This document shows, in pieces, positions 1-8,673 of a stretch of 38,933 nucleotides of DNA. The position numbers and the translations under genes are program-made. The notes under the pieces were generated by a model. The model was not told the DNA's origin, made no database searches, and saw nothing but the letters and a program-made list of their open reading frames with translations. The first letter of the stretch is position 1; the number at the start of each line of letters is the position of its first letter. The DNA is from CALSMU01 sp963926405 (lineage in GTDB: Bacteria > Bacteroidota > Bacteroidia > Flavobacteriales_D > Parvicellaceae). The stretch lies in NCBI GenBank assembly GCA_963926405.1, contig CAWUXI010000001.1, forward strand, positions 1 to 38,933. Direction: 5' to 3'.

Positions 1-3000
1 CCTGCCACAAAATTAACTCCATCTATACTGTACTGTGTAACATTACTAGCTACAATCTCTAAAGAACCATCGCACATTCCTAGGCAAGATTCATCCACTT
101 CAATTACATTACTAATAACAGCAGCTGCAGGGCCAACTAAAGTAACTGTAGTATCTATAAAACATCCATTTCCATCTTCAATATTCAAATCATATTGACC
201 GGTACATAGGTTAAGCGCTAATGGCAAAGTTCCGCCATTTGACCAAGTGTAAGTATAACTACCATCTCCACCAGTTGGAATTGAATTAATCAATCCATCA
301 CATGAACTATTACATAAAGGATTCGTAATTCCTAAAGTCATTGCCATGGCAACTGGTTCGGTAATTATTTCCGCGGAAGTCGCTTGACAGCCATTTACAT
401 CTTGTATCACTAAATCATAATTACCAGCGCAAAGGTTGGTAAAGGTATTTCCTAATGAAAAAGTAATTCCATTATCCATGCTATATTGTAATGTTCCTGT
501 TCCACCTCCAGCATTTATATCAATTATTCCATCGCATTGATTTGCACAAGGCAAATCAGCAACAACTACTGTGTAAGCTAAAACAGTTGGTTCTAAAATA
601 ACTGCAGTTGTTGATACCTGACATCCAATTGCATTAGCTACCATAATATTATAGTTTCCTGCGCATAAGTTTGTAAAATCATTCAACCCTTGGAAAGTGA
701 TTCCTCCATCAATACTAAATTGAGAAGCTCCTGTTGCACTTATTGATAATGACCCATCGCATTCGGCAGTGCATGAAGTAGGAACAGGAGTAACACTATT
801 AATAACCGGTCCACCTTGATCCGTTACTGCAACCGTTCCTGTCACAATACATCCTAATGCATCTTGAACAGCAACATCGTATGTTGCTGCTAATAAACCG
901 GTGAAATTGCCCGTTGTATTTGTGAATGTAGCTCCACCATCTATTGAATAAGAATAAGGAATAATTCCGTTACTTGCTGCTAATGTTATTTCTCCATCGG
1001 CATTCCCACAAGTTGACTGAACAACAGCATTTACATAACTAAGTGCTGAAAATTGGATTACGACATCATCCGCACTTATACAACCACTACCGTTATCTTC
1101 GGTCCAAGTTAAAGTATATTGCCCTGCTGCTGCAACAGTAGCTGTAGCACCTGGAGTATTAGCGTTTGGAGAAAAAGTAACTCCAGTTCCTGTCCATGTA
1201 CCAGCACCATAACTTACTGTTGGAGCAAGTACGTATGTTAAAACACAAACGTCATCATCTGTTCCTGCATTTGCAATTGGAACTGCAACGAAAGGACCTC
1301 CTGATACGGTTACAACGCATCCATTGTCATCTGTAATATCAAACGAATACATATCTCCTTCTAATAAGCCATTAACGACGATATCACCTCCATTGGGAGT
1401 TGTTGTATTAACAAACGTAGCTGTACCAGGTAATAAATTTGATGCATTTACAACACCTGACGTTCCTGTAAATGCTCCATTAATAGTTGCAGTTACCGTA
1501 GGTCCTTGACAATCTTGAACAAATGTCTGGGTCAGATTTGAAAATGTGATAATTACATCATCTGAACTAGAGCATCCAACTCCATTATCTTCTGTCCAAG
1601 TAAAAGTATAAGAACCTTCACTTGGTACTGTAACAACAGCATTTGCAGTATTTACGTTAGGGGCAAAAGTTGCACCTGCTGGACCTGTCCATGTTCCTGT
1701 TCCAAAACTTGATGTTGCGTTTAGTGTATAATTCAATACGCAGCTTACATCATCTGTTCCAGCTACTGCTACTGGAGTTCCTACAAATGGACCTCCTGAT
1801 AAAGTAACGATACATCCATTATCATCTGTAATATCAAATGAATACATATCACCTGTGGCCAAACCATCCACAACAATCGTTGCTCCATTTGCAGCAGTAG
1901 TATTCACAAAAAAGGCTGTCGCTGGCAGTAAGTTTGAGGCTGTGCTAAATCCAGTTGTGCCTAAGTAACCTCCAGTAACAGTAGATGTAACTGTAGATGG
2001 ACAATTTTCTACAAAAGTTTGAGATAGGTTAGAGAAATTGATAGAAACCACATCAGCAGTTAAACATCCTCCTCCATTATCCTCTGTCCAAGTAAAAGTA
2101 TAAGAACCTTCTCCAGGCACTGTAACTGTTGCATTTGCAGTATTCGCATTCGGTGTAAAAATTGCCCCTCCAGGACCGGTCCAAGTTCCTGTTCCAAAAC
2201 TCACCGTTGGGTTAAGAGCATAAGACAAAGTACAACTTGTAGCATCTGTTCCAGCATTAGCAACTGGAATTCCAGTAAATGTTCCAGATAGTGTAATTGG
2301 ACATCCATTTGCATCGGCAATATCAAAAGAGTAGTTATCACCATCTAGTAATCCTGATACTAAAATACTTCCTCCGTCTGCTGCAGTTCCATTTATAAAT
2401 GAAGCAGTACCGGGAACAAGGTTGGACCCCGTAAATAGTGAACCATCAACAGCAGGCAAACCACCGCTAACTATTACAGTTACTGTTCCAGCAAAACAAT
2501 CTTCCGTTGGAATCCCAATAACTTCAGGTAGATATTGGACTGCAATAGGAGCACCCATATCATAACAAGAAACATTTGTATTTGTGTAGCTATAGAAACC
2601 ATCCACTAAGCTATATCCAGTAATTGGGACATAGTAGATTGTGTTATCAGTATATGGCAGACCATAATTCGGTGGAGCGCCATTTGAATTTGGATCTGAA
2701 TAGTCATTTCCAAAACTAACTACACCTATTAAACAAGGGTCAACGGGATCGCCATTTATATCCCATAAATCATCAGGAGGAAATACAGAAGGAGGGCAAG
2801 TATATGCCAAGTAAATTACTCCTGGATCGTAAGTTGGACCTGGTGGATTTGTTGCCTCTCCTGGTGGTGTTCCATCCAAGTTACTTGTTATGTTAACTTG
2901 ATCTCCGAAACATATCACATTACTACTGGTTGTAAAGTTACCTACATCTGCAGCACAAGCGCAATCTGCAGGAGCATTACTATTTAATACTAAAGTACAA

Positions 3001-4925
3001 GTAGGGTCTGCAGAAAAATAAACTGTGACCGTAATGGCAGAACCATCTGCAGGAATACCAGAAATACTGAATGTCTGTGGACTTGTAAAAGGTGCATTTA
3101 TTATTGTATCGTAAACTGTAGTTCCGTTATCCACTTCTACAATTAAAGTTCCTGTTCCAGGTTCAGAGGTAAATGACATATCTCCTGTTACTTGAAAAGT
3201 ATTTAGCACACCATCACAAGAACCAATTGAAGCGAAAAAATTATCCATATTACACAAGCAAATTGGAGCAGTTGGGTTTAACGTTTGCGTACAAGTTACA
3301 TCATCAGAAAACACAGCTGTAATATCACACGCAAGTCCATCAGCTGTTTGACCAATAAGGTTATAGTTAATTGGACTTGTAAAAGGAGCATTAAAAACTT
3401 GTTGATTTCCATTACAATCTGAAACTGTAAGCGTTCCCGTTACAGGAGCGTCAGTAAATTCAACAATACCACTGGTAGTATATGTATCAGTAGCTGGATC
3501 GCAAGCTGAAGTAAACGAAGTCATATTCGTTAATAAACATGTAGCACAGTTGGTTCCGCCAATTGTATAATTTTGAGTTACTGATGTATTACAAATCGCA
3601 TCAGATATAGTTACAGAAATATTTCCACTACACAATCCACTTATTGAATTAGTTGTTTCTCCATTTGGAGCCCAAGAATAATCGTAGGTACCACTTCCTC
3701 CTGACATTGTTACAGATGCATCACCATCACAATCTCCGATACACGTTTCATTCGTAAATGCTGGAACGCTAGCTAAAGGTCCAAACACTTGAACAAATTC
3801 AGTCATTGTAGAAGTACATGACCCACTTATTGTTGCTGTTATTGCGTATGTGCCAGAAGCTGGGTAGGTTTGTGGTGGCGGATTATTTCCAGTATATGTA
3901 TTTCCATTACCGAAATCCCATGTTGGTGTTCCAATACTATTATCTGTAATTGTTATGTCTACCGAGGGGGCACATGTAATAGTGGTTGGACTTATTGTGA
4001 AATTAGCATCAGGTGCAATAACAGCGGTACCTCCAGTAACATTAAAATCCATAGTTCCCGTTGCTCCTCCAGTAAAATAATCAACTAAAATTACATAGGT
4101 ATTACCTGCAGTGACCGTAAGTGGGGCATTATACTCACCTCCACTTGGACCATTTGGTGGGTTTGAAGAAGCTCCATTTGCAGATCCATTAGCCATTGCA
4201 TAGTTATAGTTACAATCAATTTCATTTCCTACACAACCATTTGTAATATCATACATTGCCCAATCCAACTCTACTCCATTAGTTGTTCCTACCGGATTAG
4301 CTTCCCATTCAAAAGTTCCAGATTGTAAAACTGTAAACTCGATAAACACATCGTTATTTGCACCTGCACCAAAACAAGAAGGGAGTGATCCTGAAGGTCC
4401 GAGTACAGACATATTAATATTAACAGTTGCTCCTGGATCACAAATTGGAATTGCTGTGGAACAAAGATTTCCTCCCGTTGGAGCTGGTGCTGTAGAGGTA
4501 ACACATAGTTCAAACCCTCCTTCTGTTCCACCATCGGAAGCTACTGCAATCCATACTTGAATTCCCGCTGGAAAACCCCATGATGCGGTTAACGTAGTTC
4601 CGCCTGTTTGCGTATCACATAATTCAAGTACGCCTGCACAACCTGTTGTGTACAAAACAATTTCTGCATTGGTCATCCCTTGAGGATCAAGAGAAAATTG
4701 ATTATCAGCTCCGTTAGAAACGTAAGTATACCACACTTCATTTACAGAGGCAGTATTGCATCCTCCGTATAATATATTGGCACTAGTAGCATTTAAAGTT
4801 GTTCCTGTTTGGCAATCAGCTCCTGAAGATAAATCCATTACAGTTGCAGTTGCGCAATCATTTGATTGTCCAAAAGAAATTAAACATGAAACCGCAAAAG
4901 CAATTGAGAATAAAATATTTTTCAT
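1..4925 (-). CDS. Giant secreted SprB-like adhesin, 5' part (runs off the left edge)
   Basis: I read this frame codon by codon from the ATG at 4925 to the window edge and found no stop, giving at least 1641 residues. The N-terminus MKNILFSIAFAVSCLISFGQ is a signal peptide. Visible layout: Cys-containing beta-rich modules resembling pre-peptidase/lectin-like domains (about 20-300); a PKD domain with the WDFGNG motif (about 308-380); one SprB-type repeat with CIGDCDG (about 382-457); three Cys-bordered modules (about 460-810); three tandem 164-residue repeats each with WTEDNG (about 810-1302); then five SprB-like repeats containing motifs such as CDG and YSIDGG up to the edge. SprB is the mobile gliding adhesin of Flavobacterium, exported by the type IX system. 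A C-terminal sorting domain is expected beyond the edge but not seen. Function as a surface adhesin is inferred from modules. It starts 8 bases after the 112-aa gene upstream, so co-transcription is likely. Confidence 0.85.
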   Translation of the reverse strand, partial: MKNILFSIAFAVSCLISFGQSNDCATATVMDLSSGADCQTGTTLNATSANILYGGCNTASVNEVWYTYVSNGADNQFSLDPQGMTNAEIVLYTTGCAGVLELCDTQTGGTTLTASWGFPAGIQVWIAVASDGGTEGGFELCVTSTAPAPTGGNLCSTAIPICDPGATVNINMSVLGPSGSLPSCFGAGANNDVFIEFTVLQSGTFEWEANPVGTTNGVELDWAMYDITNGCVGNEIDCNYNYAMANGSANGASSNPPNGPSGGEYNAPLTVTAGNTYVILVDYFTGGATGTMDFNVTGGTAVIAPDANFTISPTTITCAPSVDITITDNSIGTPTWDFGNGNTYTGNNPPPQTYPASGTYAITATISGSCTSTMTEFVQVFGPLASVPAFTNETCIGDCDGDASVTMSGGSGTYDYSWAPNGETTNSISGLCSGNISVTISDAICNTSVTQNYTIGGTNCATCLLTNMTSFTSACDPATDTYTTSGIVEFTDAPVTGTLTVSDCNGNQQVFNAPFTSPINYNLIGQTADGLACDITAVFSDDVTCTQTLNPTAPICLCNMDNFFASIGSCDGVLNTFQVTGDMSFTSEPGTGTLIVEVDNGTTVYDTIINAPFTSPQTFSISGIPADGSAITVTVYFSADPTCTLVLNSNAPADCACAADVGNFTTSSNVICFGDQVNITSNLDGTPPGEATNPPGPTYDPGVIYLAYTCPPSVFPPDDLWDINGDPVDPCLIGVVSFGNDYSDPNSNGAPPNYGLPYTDNTIYYVPITGYSLVDGFYSYTNTNVSCYDMGAPIAVQYLPEVIGIPTEDCFAGTVTVIVSGGLPAVDGSLFTGSNLVPGTASFINGTAADGGSILVSGLLDGDNYSFDIADANGCPITLSGTFTGIPVANAGTDATSCTLSYALNPTVSFGTGTWTGPGGAIFTPNANTANATVTVPGEGSYTFTWTEDNGGGCLTADVVSINFSNLSQTFVENCPSTVTSTVTGGYLGTTGFSTASNLLPATAFFVNTTAANGATIVVDGLATGDMYSFDITDDNGCIVTLSGGPFVGTPVAVAGTDDVSCVLNYTLNATSSFGTGTWTGPAGATFAPNVNTANAVVTVPSEGSYTFTWTEDNGVGCSSSDDVIITFSNLTQTFVQDCQGPTVTATINGAFTGTSGVVNASNLLPGTATFVNTTTPNGGDIVVNGLLEGDMYSFDITDDNGCVVTVSGGPFVAVPIANAGTDDDVCVLTYVLAPTVSYGAGTWTGTGVTFSPNANTPGATATVAAAGQYTLTWTEDNGSGCISADDVVIQFSALSYVNAVVQSTCGNADGEITLAASNGIIPYSYSIDGGATFTNTTGNFTGLLAATYDVAVQDALGCIVTGTVAVTDQGGPVINSVTPVPTSCTAECDGSLSISATGASQFSIDGGITFQGLNDFTNLCAGNYNIMVANAIGCQVSTTAVILEPTVLAYTVVVADLPCANQCDGIIDINAGGGTGTLQYSMDNGITFSLGNTFTNLCAGNYDLVIQDVNGCQATSAEIITEPVAMAMTLGITNPLCNSSCDGLINSIPTGGDGSYTYTWSNGGTLPLALNLCTGQYDLNIEDGNGCFIDTTVTLVGPAAAVISNVIEVDESCLGMCDGSLEIVASNVTQYSIDGVNFVA
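1020..2497 (-). repeat. Three tandem 492-bp (164-residue) repeats inside the SprB-like adhesin
   Basis: The segment encoding WTEDNG recurs at about 1090, 1582 and 2074, exactly 492 bases apart each time. Surrounding sequence is also shared: each unit has an SNLLP-type stretch, a YSFDI-D-NGC motif, an AGTD motif, a GTGTWTG motif and the WTEDNG motif, in that order. The copies have diverged at many positions but keep identical length, so the reading frame is preserved. Unit ends are approximate. Confidence 0.85.
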
Positions 4926-4933
4926 TTCTAAAA

Positions 4934-5272
4934 TTATATGTCAGATGAATTCAGGTAAACAATTCTTTCTACTGCAGTAAAATTGGGAGCATTAATTACT
5001 GACAACGGCAATACTTTTATTCTGATGTTTTCCTTAACAGAGATGTATGTCACATCATTTTCTTTTCTAGCAGCGTCAATTTGATCTATTAAAGAAATTT
5101 GAATTGCTGGTTTTTCTCTTGAATCAATAATTTGAATTTGATACGTCCCACCTGCTTGATTAAACCTTTCTGAATAAGATGCAGCTTCTTCATCTGTAAG
5201 ATTAACTTGACTATAGACAGGAGCAGGAAGGATGAGGAGTAGGAATGCGAAAGTATAAATAACTTGTTTCAT
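4934..5272 (-). CDS. Small exported protein of unknown function
   Basis: 112 residues. The first 21 residues (basic start, then a leucine-rich stretch ending PVYSQ) form a convincing signal peptide. The mature part is about 90 residues, charged and mostly soluble-looking, with no cysteine, no lipobox and no family that I recognise. It ends 8 bases before the start of the giant SprB-like adhesin and shares its orientation, so it is probably the first gene of a two-gene operon. Many Bacteroidota adhesin genes are accompanied by a PorP/SprF-like partner, but this protein is too short to be one. A role in handling or anchoring the adhesin is only a guess from position. The upstream region holds a hairpin and direct repeats described elsewhere. 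Confidence 0.7.
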   Translation of the reverse strand: MKQVIYTFAFLLLILPAPVYSQVNLTDEEAASYSERFNQAGGTYQIQIIDSREKPAIQISLIDQIDAARKENDVTYISVKENIRIKVLPLSVINAPNFTAVERIVYLNSSDI

Positions 5273-5419
5273 TGTATATTTATTGATTTGTTGCCTTTTA
5301 AACGACTGACTAAAAAAAAGTTGCCTTAAAGGTCCTGCTTTTTTTTACTTAAAACAAGTGATGAAACCTTCATCCTTACAAATCCCTTTTTATAGATATA
5401 TAATTATTGTTAATCGCAT

Positions 5420-5461
5420 AAAAAAAGGTTTCCGATAGTTATCGGGATGGAAACCTTTTTG
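5420..5461 (-). terminator. Intrinsic terminator after eno
   Basis: A 12-bp stem pairs AAAAAGGTTTCC (5422-5433) with GGAAACCTTTTT (5449-5460). Read on the minus strand it ends in a run of seven T. A nested inverted repeat CCGATA/TATCGG lies in the loop. It is 24 bases past the eno stop codon. Confidence 0.88.
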
Positions 5462-5484
5462 AATAACTAATAGTTAAAAACTTG

Positions 5485-6768
5485 CTATAAAAACTTGAAG
5501 TTTTTACCCGGGTAATAGGCCATTTTACCTAGCTCTTCTTCAATTCTTAATAACTGATTGTATTTAGCAACTCTATCAGAACGAGAGGCAGATCCAGTTT
5601 TAATTTGGCCTGTATTTAAAGCCACTGCCAAGTCTGCAATAAATGTGTCTTCCGTTTCTCCACTTCTATGACTCATAACAGAAGTATAAGAATTTCGTGT
5701 TGCCAAATTAACTGCATCAATTGTCTCCGTTAATGTTCCTATTTGATTTACTTTAATTAAAATAGAATTTGCTGTATTCGTTTCAATTCCCCTTGCCAGT
5801 CTTTTTACATTGGTAACAAATAAATCGTCACCAACAATTTGGCATTTATCACCAATAGAATCTGTCAATTTTTTCCACCCCGCCCAATCATCTTCATCCA
5901 ATCCATCTTCTATAGAAACAATTGGATATTTCTTTTTCCAATCCGTCCAAAAACTAACCATATCATCAGAGCTTAATATATCTCCTGTTGATTCAAAGTG
6001 ATACATTTTATCTTCTTTGTTGTAGAATTCAGAAGCTGCTGCATCTAAAGCAATATGAATGTCCTCTCCAGGCTTAAACCCTGCCTTTTCAATTGCTTGG
6101 ATAACAACTTCGATCGCTTCTTCATTAGACCCTAAATTTGGTGCGAATCCTCCTTCGTCTCCAACGTTAGTGCTCATTCCTTTATCTTTCAACACACTTT
6201 TTAATGTATGAAATACTTCTGTTCCCATTTGCAAACCTTCACTGAAAGTATGCGCTCCGAAAGGCATAATCATAAATTCTTGAATATCAATTTTATTGTC
6301 AGCGTGCGAGCCTCCATTTAAAATATTCATCATTGGTACCGGAAGTGTGTTGGCGTTAATTCCTCCAATATATTTATACAAAGGCAATCCACTAGCTTGA
6401 GCACCTGCCTTTGCTACAGCCAAAGAAACTCCTAAAATAGTATTTGCTCCTAGTTTAGATTTGTTCTCTGTATCATCTAAAGTAATCATTACGCGATCAA
6501 TTAAATTTTGATCAAAAATATAACCCCCTTTTAACTCATCATTTAAAATTGCGTTCACATTATCAACTGCTTTGAGAACTCCTTTCCCCATGTAAACTCC
6601 TTTATCATTGTCTCTAAGCTCCATGGCTTCGTGAACCCCTGTAGAGGCTCCAGAAGGAACAGCAGCTCTTCCAAAACTACCATCATCCGTAAATACTTCT
6701 ACTTCAATAGTTGGGTTCCCTCTTGAGTCTAAAATTTGTCTTGCCTGAATTTTTGCGATGTATGCCAT
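5485..6768 (-). CDS. eno: Enolase (phosphopyruvate hydratase)
   Basis: 427 residues, normal length for bacterial enolase. It interconverts 2-phosphoglycerate and phosphoenolpyruvate in cytosolic glycolysis and gluconeogenesis. The N-terminal lid loop SGASTG is at 39-44. Catalytic Glu205 sits in VGDEGG and catalytic Lys339 in ILIKVNQIGT. The magnesium ligands are Asp242 (LDAA), Glu287 (SIEDG) and Asp314 (GDDL). The family signature around residues 336-349 is intact, as is the SHRSGE motif near 366-371. It lies downstream of carA but is separated from it by a terminator-like hairpin, so it may have its own promoter; I see no clear -7 box in the 46-base gap. A strong terminator follows it. Confidence 0.98.
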   Translation of the reverse strand: MAYIAKIQARQILDSRGNPTIEVEVFTDDGSFGRAAVPSGASTGVHEAMELRDNDKGVYMGKGVLKAVDNVNAILNDELKGGYIFDQNLIDRVMITLDDTENKSKLGANTILGVSLAVAKAGAQASGLPLYKYIGGINANTLPVPMMNILNGGSHADNKIDIQEFMIMPFGAHTFSEGLQMGTEVFHTLKSVLKDKGMSTNVGDEGGFAPNLGSNEEAIEVVIQAIEKAGFKPGEDIHIALDAAASEFYNKEDKMYHFESTGDILSSDDMVSFWTDWKKKYPIVSIEDGLDEDDWAGWKKLTDSIGDKCQIVGDDLFVTNVKRLARGIETNTANSILIKVNQIGTLTETIDAVNLATRNSYTSVMSHRSGETEDTFIADLAVALNTGQIKTGSASRSDRVAKYNQLLRIEEELGKMAYYPGKNFKFL

Positions 6769-6780
6769 TGTTTTTGCTTT

Positions 6781-6811
6781 AAAAAAAAAGCAGCGTAATA
6801 ATGCGCTGCTT
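6781..6811 (-). terminator. Intrinsic terminator after carA
   Basis: An 8-bp stem AAGCAGCG (6788-6795) pairs with CGCTGCTT (6804-6811) around an 8-base loop. On the minus strand it is followed by at least eight T. It begins only four bases after the carA stop codon and sits between carA and eno. Confidence 0.87.
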
Positions 6812-6814
6812 CGT

Positions 6815-7936
6815 TTAACTCTTTACTAATTGTTGTTTCTTTAATTTAACATTTTCAATAAACTGATCAAACAAATACCTTGAATCATGAGGCCCACGAC
6901 TTGCTTCTGGATGGTATTGAACAGAGAATGCGCTTCTGTTATTTATTGAAATACCTGCTAGTGTTCCGTCATTCAAATGTGTATGTGTAACCGTAATATT
7001 ATCATTTGAATTTGCACCCTCCATATCAACAACAAAACCATGATTTTGAGAAGTAATTTCACACTTGCCTGTAATATTGTTTTTTATTGGATGATTGATT
7101 CCTCTATGCCCATTGTGCATCTTTTTTGTGGCAAGACCTTGGCTTAATGCCAGCATTTGATGACCTAAACAAATTCCAAAAATCGTATAATCCGCATCTA
7201 CTAATTGCTTAACCGTATTAATTACATCTTCCAATGGTTCTGGATCACCAGGGCCATTGGAAAGCATAACACCATCAGGATTCCATTCTTTAATTGTTTC
7301 AAATGAAGTGTTGTATGGGAAAACTTTCACTAAACAATCTCTATCATTTAAACACCGTACAATGTTTTTCTTTACCCCTAAGTCTAACAATGCCACTCTA
7401 TAACTTGCATCTCCTTTTCCCATGGTATAGGCTTCTTTTGTTGACACCTTAGAAGCGAGTTCCATTCCTTTCATCGATGGAAGCATATCCAATTGTGCTT
7501 TTAGCTTTTGAATATCCGTGGTTTCAGAAGATATAATAGCATTTTGAGCTCCATTATCTCTAATGTAGCGAACCAATGCACGGGTATCAATATCCATTAT
7601 TCCGACAACACCATCCTTCTCTAGATATTCTTGTAAAGAACTCGTTTCCCCATAACGCGAATGTGTTTGAGCAAACTTCTTTGTTACCAAAGCTTTTATC
7701 TTAACGCTATTTGATTCAACTTCATGTGCTTGAACACCGTAGTTTCCAATGTGAGAAGTAGCCATAACAACTATTTGCCCATAATAAGAAGGATCCGTAA
7801 AAATCTCTTGATAGCCAGTCATTCCAGTATTAAAAGCAATTTCTCCCGTTGTGGTGCCTATAGCACCGCATGACTTGCCATAAAAAACAGTTCCATCTGC
7901 CAATAATAAAACCGTTGTAATCTCTTTTTGAATCAT
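6815..7936 (-). CDS. carA: Carbamoyl-phosphate synthase small (glutaminase) subunit
   Basis: 373 residues, typical length. The subunit hydrolyses glutamine and passes ammonia to the large subunit CarB, making carbamoyl phosphate for pyrimidines and arginine. The N-terminal CarA domain covers about 1-170; the class I glutamine amidotransferase domain follows. The nucleophile Cys256 is in GICLGHQ, and the triad is completed by His342 and Glu344 in YHPE. The SNGPGDP oxyanion motif is at about 226-232. carB is not adjacent in this window, unlike in many bacteria. The gene lies 125 bases after rplQ beyond a terminator, so it is probably a separate unit. A TATTTTTG box ends four bases before the ATG, which would give a leaderless or nearly leaderless message. 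Confidence 0.97.
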   Translation of the reverse strand: MIQKEITTVLLLADGTVFYGKSCGAIGTTTGEIAFNTGMTGYQEIFTDPSYYGQIVVMATSHIGNYGVQAHEVESNSVKIKALVTKKFAQTHSRYGETSSLQEYLEKDGVVGIMDIDTRALVRYIRDNGAQNAIISSETTDIQKLKAQLDMLPSMKGMELASKVSTKEAYTMGKGDASYRVALLDLGVKKNIVRCLNDRDCLVKVFPYNTSFETIKEWNPDGVMLSNGPGDPEPLEDVINTVKQLVDADYTIFGICLGHQMLALSQGLATKKMHNGHRGINHPIKNNITGKCEITSQNHGFVVDMEGANSNDNITVTHTHLNDGTLAGISINNRSAFSVQYHPEASRGPHDSRYLFDQFIENVKLKKQQLVKS

Positions 7937-7940
7937 AGGA

Positions 7941-7948
7941 CAAAAATA
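7941..7948 (-). promoter_or_regulatory. Candidate -7 box for carA
   Basis: Read on the minus strand this is TATTTTTG, a full match to the Bacteroidota -7 consensus TAnnTTTG, in the gap between the rplQ terminator and carA. No convincing TTTG -33 element is seen at the usual distance, and such boxes occur by chance in AT-rich DNA, so the call is tentative. Confidence 0.35.
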
Positions 7949-8004
7949 GTGATGTTGTTAATTTTATCTATCTATTTATATAAACAAGAATAAAAAATTA
8001 TCAA

Positions 8005-8038
8005 CAAAAAAGGGACAACATAAATGTTGTCCCTTTTA
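8005..8038 (-). terminator. Intrinsic terminator at the end of the ribosomal cluster
   Basis: A perfect 13-bp stem pairs AAAAGGGACAACA (8008-8020) with TGTTGTCCCTTTT (8025-8037) around a TAAA loop. On the minus strand a run of six T follows. It lies 25 bases past the rplQ stop and can fold on either strand. Confidence 0.9.
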
Positions 8039-8061
8039 TATAAATTAAGAATCATAAATTT

Positions 8062-8613
8062 CTATTCCTCTTTTTTATCGCCACCGTCTTCTTTCTTTTC
8101 TTCCTCTGGAGTAGCTTCTTCCGCTTTTGCTTCTTCAGCATCATCAGTTTTAACCTCTTCCAAAACCTCTGCTATTTCAGCTACCGCATCATCAGCCTTT
8201 TTCTTTCCTCTTCTTCTCGATTTTTTCTTCGGAGCAGCACCACCAAGTAATAACTCATTAAAGTCAACTAATTCGATCATTGCCATTTCGGCATTATCAC
8301 CCAATCTGCTTCCTAGCTTGATTATCCTTGTGTAACCTCCAGGTCTATCACCAATTTTCGGAGCAATATCTCTGAACAATTCAGAAGCTCCTTGTTTGCT
8401 TCTTAGACTTTTAAACACCATTCTTCTCGAATGAGTTGTATCTGACTTTGATTTTGTAATCAAAGGCTCAACAAACTTCTTAAGTGCTTTTGCTTTCGCT
8501 GTTGTAGTGTTAATTCTTTTATGCTCAATAAGTGAACACGCCATGTTTGCTAACATAGCTTTTCTGTGTGAACTTGTTCTGCTTAAGTGATTAACTTTTT
8601 TACCGTGTCTCAT
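8062..8613 (-). CDS. rplQ: 50S ribosomal protein bL17 with an acidic C-terminal tail
   Basis: 183 residues, against roughly 120 for the E. coli protein. The conserved bL17 core occupies about residues 1-125, starting MRHGKKVNHL and including the SSHRKAMLANM motif. After it comes a basic KKKSRRRGKKK stretch and then about 45 residues dominated by Glu, Asp, Ala and Lys, probably disordered. Long charged tails on L17 are common in Bacteroidota. It is the last gene of the alpha-operon part, 60 bases after rpoA, the largest gap inside the cluster, and is followed by a strong terminator. Confidence 0.97.
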   Translation of the reverse strand: MRHGKKVNHLSRTSSHRKAMLANMACSLIEHKRINTTTAKAKALKKFVEPLITKSKSDTTHSRRMVFKSLRSKQGASELFRDIAPKIGDRPGGYTRIIKLGSRLGDNAEMAMIELVDFNELLLGGAAPKKKSRRRGKKKADDAVAEIAEVLEEVKTDDAEEAKAEEATPEEEKKEDGGDKKEE

Positions 8614-8673
8614 TTCAATTCAATTTTATGTTCTAGGCACGAGGATTAACCTCTCCATCAAACACGTATTTTT

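Noticed and set aside
1..4925. Possible frameshift or broken gene at the left end, because short ORFs appear on both strands there
   Set aside because: I checked every codon of the minus-strand frame from 4925 to the edge in the rows listed and saw no stop; the small ORFs are shadows of repeats.
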